The notes below the pieces were generated by a model that was given only the letters and a program-made list of their open reading frames with translations, was not told the origin of the DNA and did not search any database. Below, piece by piece: positions 63,476 to 64,000 of a stretch of 64,000 nt of DNA. The stretch covers positions 9,313,689 to 9,377,688 of the forward strand of contig NC_061455.1 of assembly GCF_022581195.2 (NCBI RefSeq). Reading direction: 5' to 3'. The stretch comes from Helicoverpa zea (lineage: Eukaryota > Arthropoda > Insecta > Lepidoptera > Noctuidae). Numbering within the stretch: position 1 is the stretch's first letter; every line of letters starts with the position of its first letter. The position numbers were made by a program, and so were the translations under genes.

Positions 63476-64000
63476 GATTCGGGAAAGTAAAATAAATTTC
63501 AGAGGACAACTGCACAGGCAATGCTGATCCCTGTAAAGGGGGGATCAGTAAGTTATTTTAATGTAAAAACTAAGTGTAGCGGTCAAAAGACACGTTGCAC
63601 TACGGGTGTCAAACAAATTAAGTCGGGAATTGCTCCCCGGTCCAACTATGTGGTCAACGCTATGTGATAACCTTTTCTAAAAATGTTCACTGCAACCTAC
63701 GCTAAAAACCGCTTAATTTGAGTAAAAGAGCCCAGATTCAAGCGAATTTTATGTAATCCAAGTCAGGAGACTACTGGGATGCAAAATCCGTCAAAAAATA
63801 ATTTTCAAAAATTTGGTCCCAAAGTCACACCCTTTCCTATAGTAAATTTTTCATGCTCTTGATTGCGACTAAAGGGCGGGTGGGGGCATTTTTTGACGTT
63901 TGGTGCGGCGTAGAGGGACGTGCGATACGTCAAAAGACGCGTCTCGGCGAGCCCTAGCCAGCTGTCCAGAAACTAGAATAGGCTTTCCTAGAAATTTTGA
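63476..64000 (-). promoter_or_regulatory. 5' UTR of TRAS-like element C (partial)
   Basis: It contains the hairpin TGATCCC-TGTAAAGGG-GGATCA (63525-63547), the conserved AGCGGTCAAAAGAC block (about 63575-63595) and, from about 63693 to the window end, sequence identical by eye to element A 48303-48611. Confidence 0.75.

Larger units (their letters stand above)
57941..64000 (-). mobile_element. TRAS-like telomeric retrotransposon C, 5' end outside the window
   Basis: Poly(A) (T-run 57941-57970) abuts TTAGG. The 3' UTR, ORF2 and ORF1 are complete, and the 5' UTR runs off the right edge within the block shared with A. The 3' UTR contains an internal run of 63 T (A in sense) at 58242-58304. Confidence 0.9.

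Overview
The window is insect, almost certainly lepidopteran, nuclear DNA that runs from a gene-bearing, transposon-rich region on the left into telomere-associated sequence on the right. The evidence is (TTAGG)n arrays flanked by R1-clade non-LTR retrotransposons in the two opposite orientations typical of TRAS and SART elements, tRNA-derived SINEs and Helitron-like repeats of lepidopteran type, and AT-rich intergenic DNA. The G-rich TTAGG strand reads 5'->3' left to right, so the chromosome end is inferred to lie to the right. An interstitial telomere block is the alternative.

Region 1 (1-9.1 kb). A decayed pogo/Tigger transposon (1853-3202) carrying a SINE is followed by a four-exon gene for a double-stranded-RNA-binding protein, best read as R2D2, the Dicer-2 partner of the siRNA pathway (3524-5030). 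Dispersed MITEs, SINEs and Helitron-like copies follow.

Region 2 (9.4-18.5 kb). This holds an endonuclease-domain fragment of an RLE-type non-LTR element, then a P-superfamily transposon (10767-14875; 31-bp terminal inverted repeats, 8-bp target duplication, broken THAP domain). The P element contains a 1.95-kb palindrome built from two inverted retrotransposon 3' ends. Gag and RTE-type remnants follow.

Region 3 (18.5-20.4 kb). An intact, intronless mre11 gene (minus strand) encodes the nuclease of the MRN double-strand-break repair complex.

Region 4 (20.8-36.9 kb). This is a graveyard of nested elements: a hAT-type element (20989-25068) inside a hairpin MITE, a Tc1/mariner-like element (25378-26702), a 2.6-kb inverted-repeat element (27824-30426), tandem repeats with ~147-149 bp periods, an RLE-type LINE split by a 1.83-kb inverted-repeat element, a decayed TRAS-like 5' fragment, and a 579-bp tandem duplication.

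Region 5 (36.9-64 kb). The telomere-associated part starts with degenerate TTAGG-like DNA holding a complete I-like retrotransposon (36961-42427, two intact ORFs, target duplication). Three TRAS-like elements follow, all on the minus strand and all with intact gag and EN-RT-RNase H ORFs: A (42484-48951), B (48969-55708) and C (57941 to beyond the window). Between B and C lie two 5'-truncated SART-like copies on the plus strand, separated by pure TTAGG arrays.

The most interesting signals are in region 5. TRAS-like and SART-like elements share a 3'-terminal cloverleaf-like RNA module whose stems differ between families but keep pairing. A second hairpin in the TRAS 3' UTRs is preserved by G-U changes. 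The gag/pol junction is a conserved Tyr-Cys-stop-G in which ORF2 lies in the +1 frame, usually without an AUG. The distal 5' UTR is nearly identical among elements whose proteins have diverged widely, and it contains an antisense, intron-bearing small ORF.
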